The notes beneath the pieces were generated by a model, which was given only the letters and a program-made list of their open reading frames with translations, made no database searches and was not told the DNA's origin. Source: Cloacimonetes bacterium UBA5456 (GTDB lineage Bacteria; Cloacimonadota; Cloacimonadia; Cloacimonadales; Cloacimonadaceae). From it: DNA of 25,320 bases. A program made the translations under genes and the position numbers. The number at the start of each line of letters is the position of its first letter. The first letter of the stretch is position 1. The stretch is from contig DIQS01000014.1 in assembly GCA_002427325.1 (NCBI GenBank), positions 153,017-178,336 on the forward strand, in the 5' to 3' direction. This document shows, in pieces, positions 24,146 to 25,320 of the stretch.

Positions 24146-25203
24146 AATTCAAGCATCATCTGCTCTTCGTTTTCCTCATTATCCAGCTTGCCTAAACCCA
24201 CGCCCAAAAGCCGCACCGGACGCGCACTATCCCAATTTGCCACCAACAACTGCTCCGCATAGTTATAGATAATCTCTTCATCATTCGTAAAATAGGGCAA
24301 TTGCATACTGCGCGTGATCACCTCAAAATTGGCATATTTCAGCTTGAGATTGAGCAGCGATCCCGTGATATCCTGCTTTCGCATGCGCCCTGCAAGCCTT
24401 TGCGAGATCCGCCTCAACCACACGATCAGCCCGTCCAAATCAGCAATATCCTCCGAGAAAGTGTTTTCACAACTGATGCTTTTTGGCTCCCAATCCGAGA
24501 TTACTTCGCGCCTATCTATACCGCGCACAACGTTATAATAGAAGAAGCCAACCTTGCCAAAATGAGCCACAAGTTCTTTTAGACTAAACTGATAGAGCTC
24601 TTTCCCGCTAAAGACTCCAAGCTTGCGCATCTTTGCCGCCGTCACCTTGCCGATGCCGTGAAACTTCTCTATCGGCAAGCCAAAAAGTATCTCCTGCGCC
24701 CGCTCTTCATCGATCACGGTGAGTCCATCCGGTTTCTGATAGTCCGAGCCGATCTTGGCTAAGAACTTATTATAAGAAACCCCTGCCGAGCAGGTGAGCT
24801 TTGTCTTGCTATATATCTCATCTTTAATCTTTTGCGCAATGGTCACGGCAGAGCTTTCATCGTGTTTATTTGTTGTCACGTCCAGATATGCCTCATCCAA
24901 ACTCACGGGCTCAACCTTGTCCGTCCAGCCATAAAATATCTCGCGAATCTCTTTGGAGACCTGTTTATATATGGAAAAATCGTTGTGGACAAAGATGCCT
25001 TGCGGACAGAGTCTCCATGCCTGACTGGAAGGCATCCCGCTGTGAACGCCATATTTACGAGCCTCATAGGAGCAGGTGGTCACCACGCCGCGACTATTTG
25101 GCGAGCCGCCCACGATGACGCATTTCCCTTTCAGCGAAGGGTCTTCCCTGATCTCGATTGACGCATAATAGGCGTCCATGTCGATGTGAATGATTCTTCT
25201 CAT
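24142..25203 (-). CDS. dinB: DNA polymerase IV (Y family)
   Basis: A 353-residue Y-family translesion polymerase that copies past damaged bases with low fidelity. Catalytic acids are in IIHIDMDAYYAS (D8) and PVSLDEAYLDVT (D103, E104), with Y13 as the steric gate against ribonucleotides. The thumb helix-hairpin-helix region is IEKFHGIGKVTAAKMRKLGV. The little-finger domain follows (SCENTFSEDIADLDGL to LLGVGLGKL). The last six residues, QMMLEF, fit the QLxLxF-type motif that binds the sliding clamp. The start is ATG 25203, giving the standard MRRIIHIDMDAYY beginning; a TTG at 25227 would add eight atypical residues. It converges on dus with a 4-base overlap. No LexA-like box could be identified with confidence in the 117 bases upstream. 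Confidence 0.95.
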   Translation of the reverse strand: MRRIIHIDMDAYYASIEIREDPSLKGKCVIVGGSPNSRGVVTTCSYEARKYGVHSGMPSSQAWRLCPQGIFVHNDFSIYKQVSKEIREIFYGWTDKVEPVSLDEAYLDVTTNKHDESSAVTIAQKIKDEIYSKTKLTCSAGVSYNKFLAKIGSDYQKPDGLTVIDEERAQEILFGLPIEKFHGIGKVTAAKMRKLGVFSGKELYQFSLKELVAHFGKVGFFYYNVVRGIDRREVISDWEPKSISCENTFSEDIADLDGLIVWLRRISQRLAGRMRKQDITGSLLNLKLKYANFEVITRSMQLPYFTNDEEIIYNYAEQLLVANWDSARPVRLLGVGLGKLDNEENEEQMMLEF

Positions 25204-25279
25204 GAATCCATCAGAGAAATCCCGCAACTCAGGTCAAGTCAAAAATCATTATTTCCATCCCTTTATTTGCTTGGTTTCT

Positions 25280-25320
25280 ACTCCTTCCTTATATGGTTCT
25301 GGTCATGATATGGTCATGAT
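25280..25320. repeat. Second copy of the palindromic repeat, cut by the window end
   Basis: This stretch upstream of dinB aligns without gaps to 8734-8774 with 37 of 41 bases identical; the last 26 bases (25295-25320) are identical to 8749-8774. It contains ACTCCTTCCTTA, which matches the terminal inverted repeat, then one full 11-base unit TGGTCATGATA (25300-25310) and most of a second. The copy presumably continues beyond the window. The rest of the gap (25204-25279) shows nothing I recognise. Confidence 0.78.

Overview
The window looks like a chromosomal segment of a Gram-negative, outer-membrane bacterium of the FCB (Fibrobacterota-Chlorobiota-Bacteroidota) type, most likely Cloacimonadota or a close relative. 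The pointers are a secreted repeat protein ending in a type IX secretion-style sorting domain (NYPNPFNPTT and a FlgD-like fold), an LptD-type outer-membrane protein, a GmhB-like phosphatase and moderate base composition. The phylum is inferred from protein style, not from a marker-gene tree. Coding density is very high: most neighbours overlap by 4-20 bases, no gap reaches 300 bases, and no rRNA, tRNA, CRISPR array, transposase or phage gene was seen.

Layout. Bases 2-5451 (+) are an overlapping run: the 3' part of a SpoIID/LytB-type protein, the redox chaperone Hsp33, a secreted TPR-like/FG-GAP repeat protein and guanine deaminase. A separate + gene (5590-8649) encodes a secreted protein of about 16 blade-like repeats with the sorting domain, closed by a clear terminator. 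The minus strand from 12677 down to 8919 reads lptD, gmhB-like HAD phosphatase, then a SpoU/TrmH methyltransferase. Next on the minus strand is secD-secF (15489 to 12885), with its own terminator. Further minus genes run ftsY, a large nuclease-helicase fusion and a small DUF3467 protein (20184 to 15728). From 20336 the + strand carries an unrecognised six-helix membrane protein, trmB, a GAF/HD-GYP phosphodiesterase and a dus family dihydrouridine synthase. That run meets dinB (DNA polymerase IV, minus) head-on, with the stop codons interlocked.

How the genes relate. Envelope building and protein export (lptD, gmhB-like, secDF, ftsY, two secreted repeat proteins) and RNA modification (trmH, trmB, dus) dominate. 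DNA repair is represented by dinB and the Dna2-like nuclease-helicase. The content is mostly housekeeping and I see no convincing new multi-gene system. The most distinctive items are: (i) a MITE-like palindromic intergenic repeat with 11-bp TGGTCATGATA-type units, seen once whole at about 8733-8836 and again, cut by the window edge, at 25280-25320; (ii) a DUF4145-like + PD-(D/E)XK + SF1 helicase fusion coupled to DUF3467; (iii) a GmhB-like phosphatase whose zinc ligands are all replaced; (iv) an LptD with exactly two cysteines, placed as one long-range disulfide would need.
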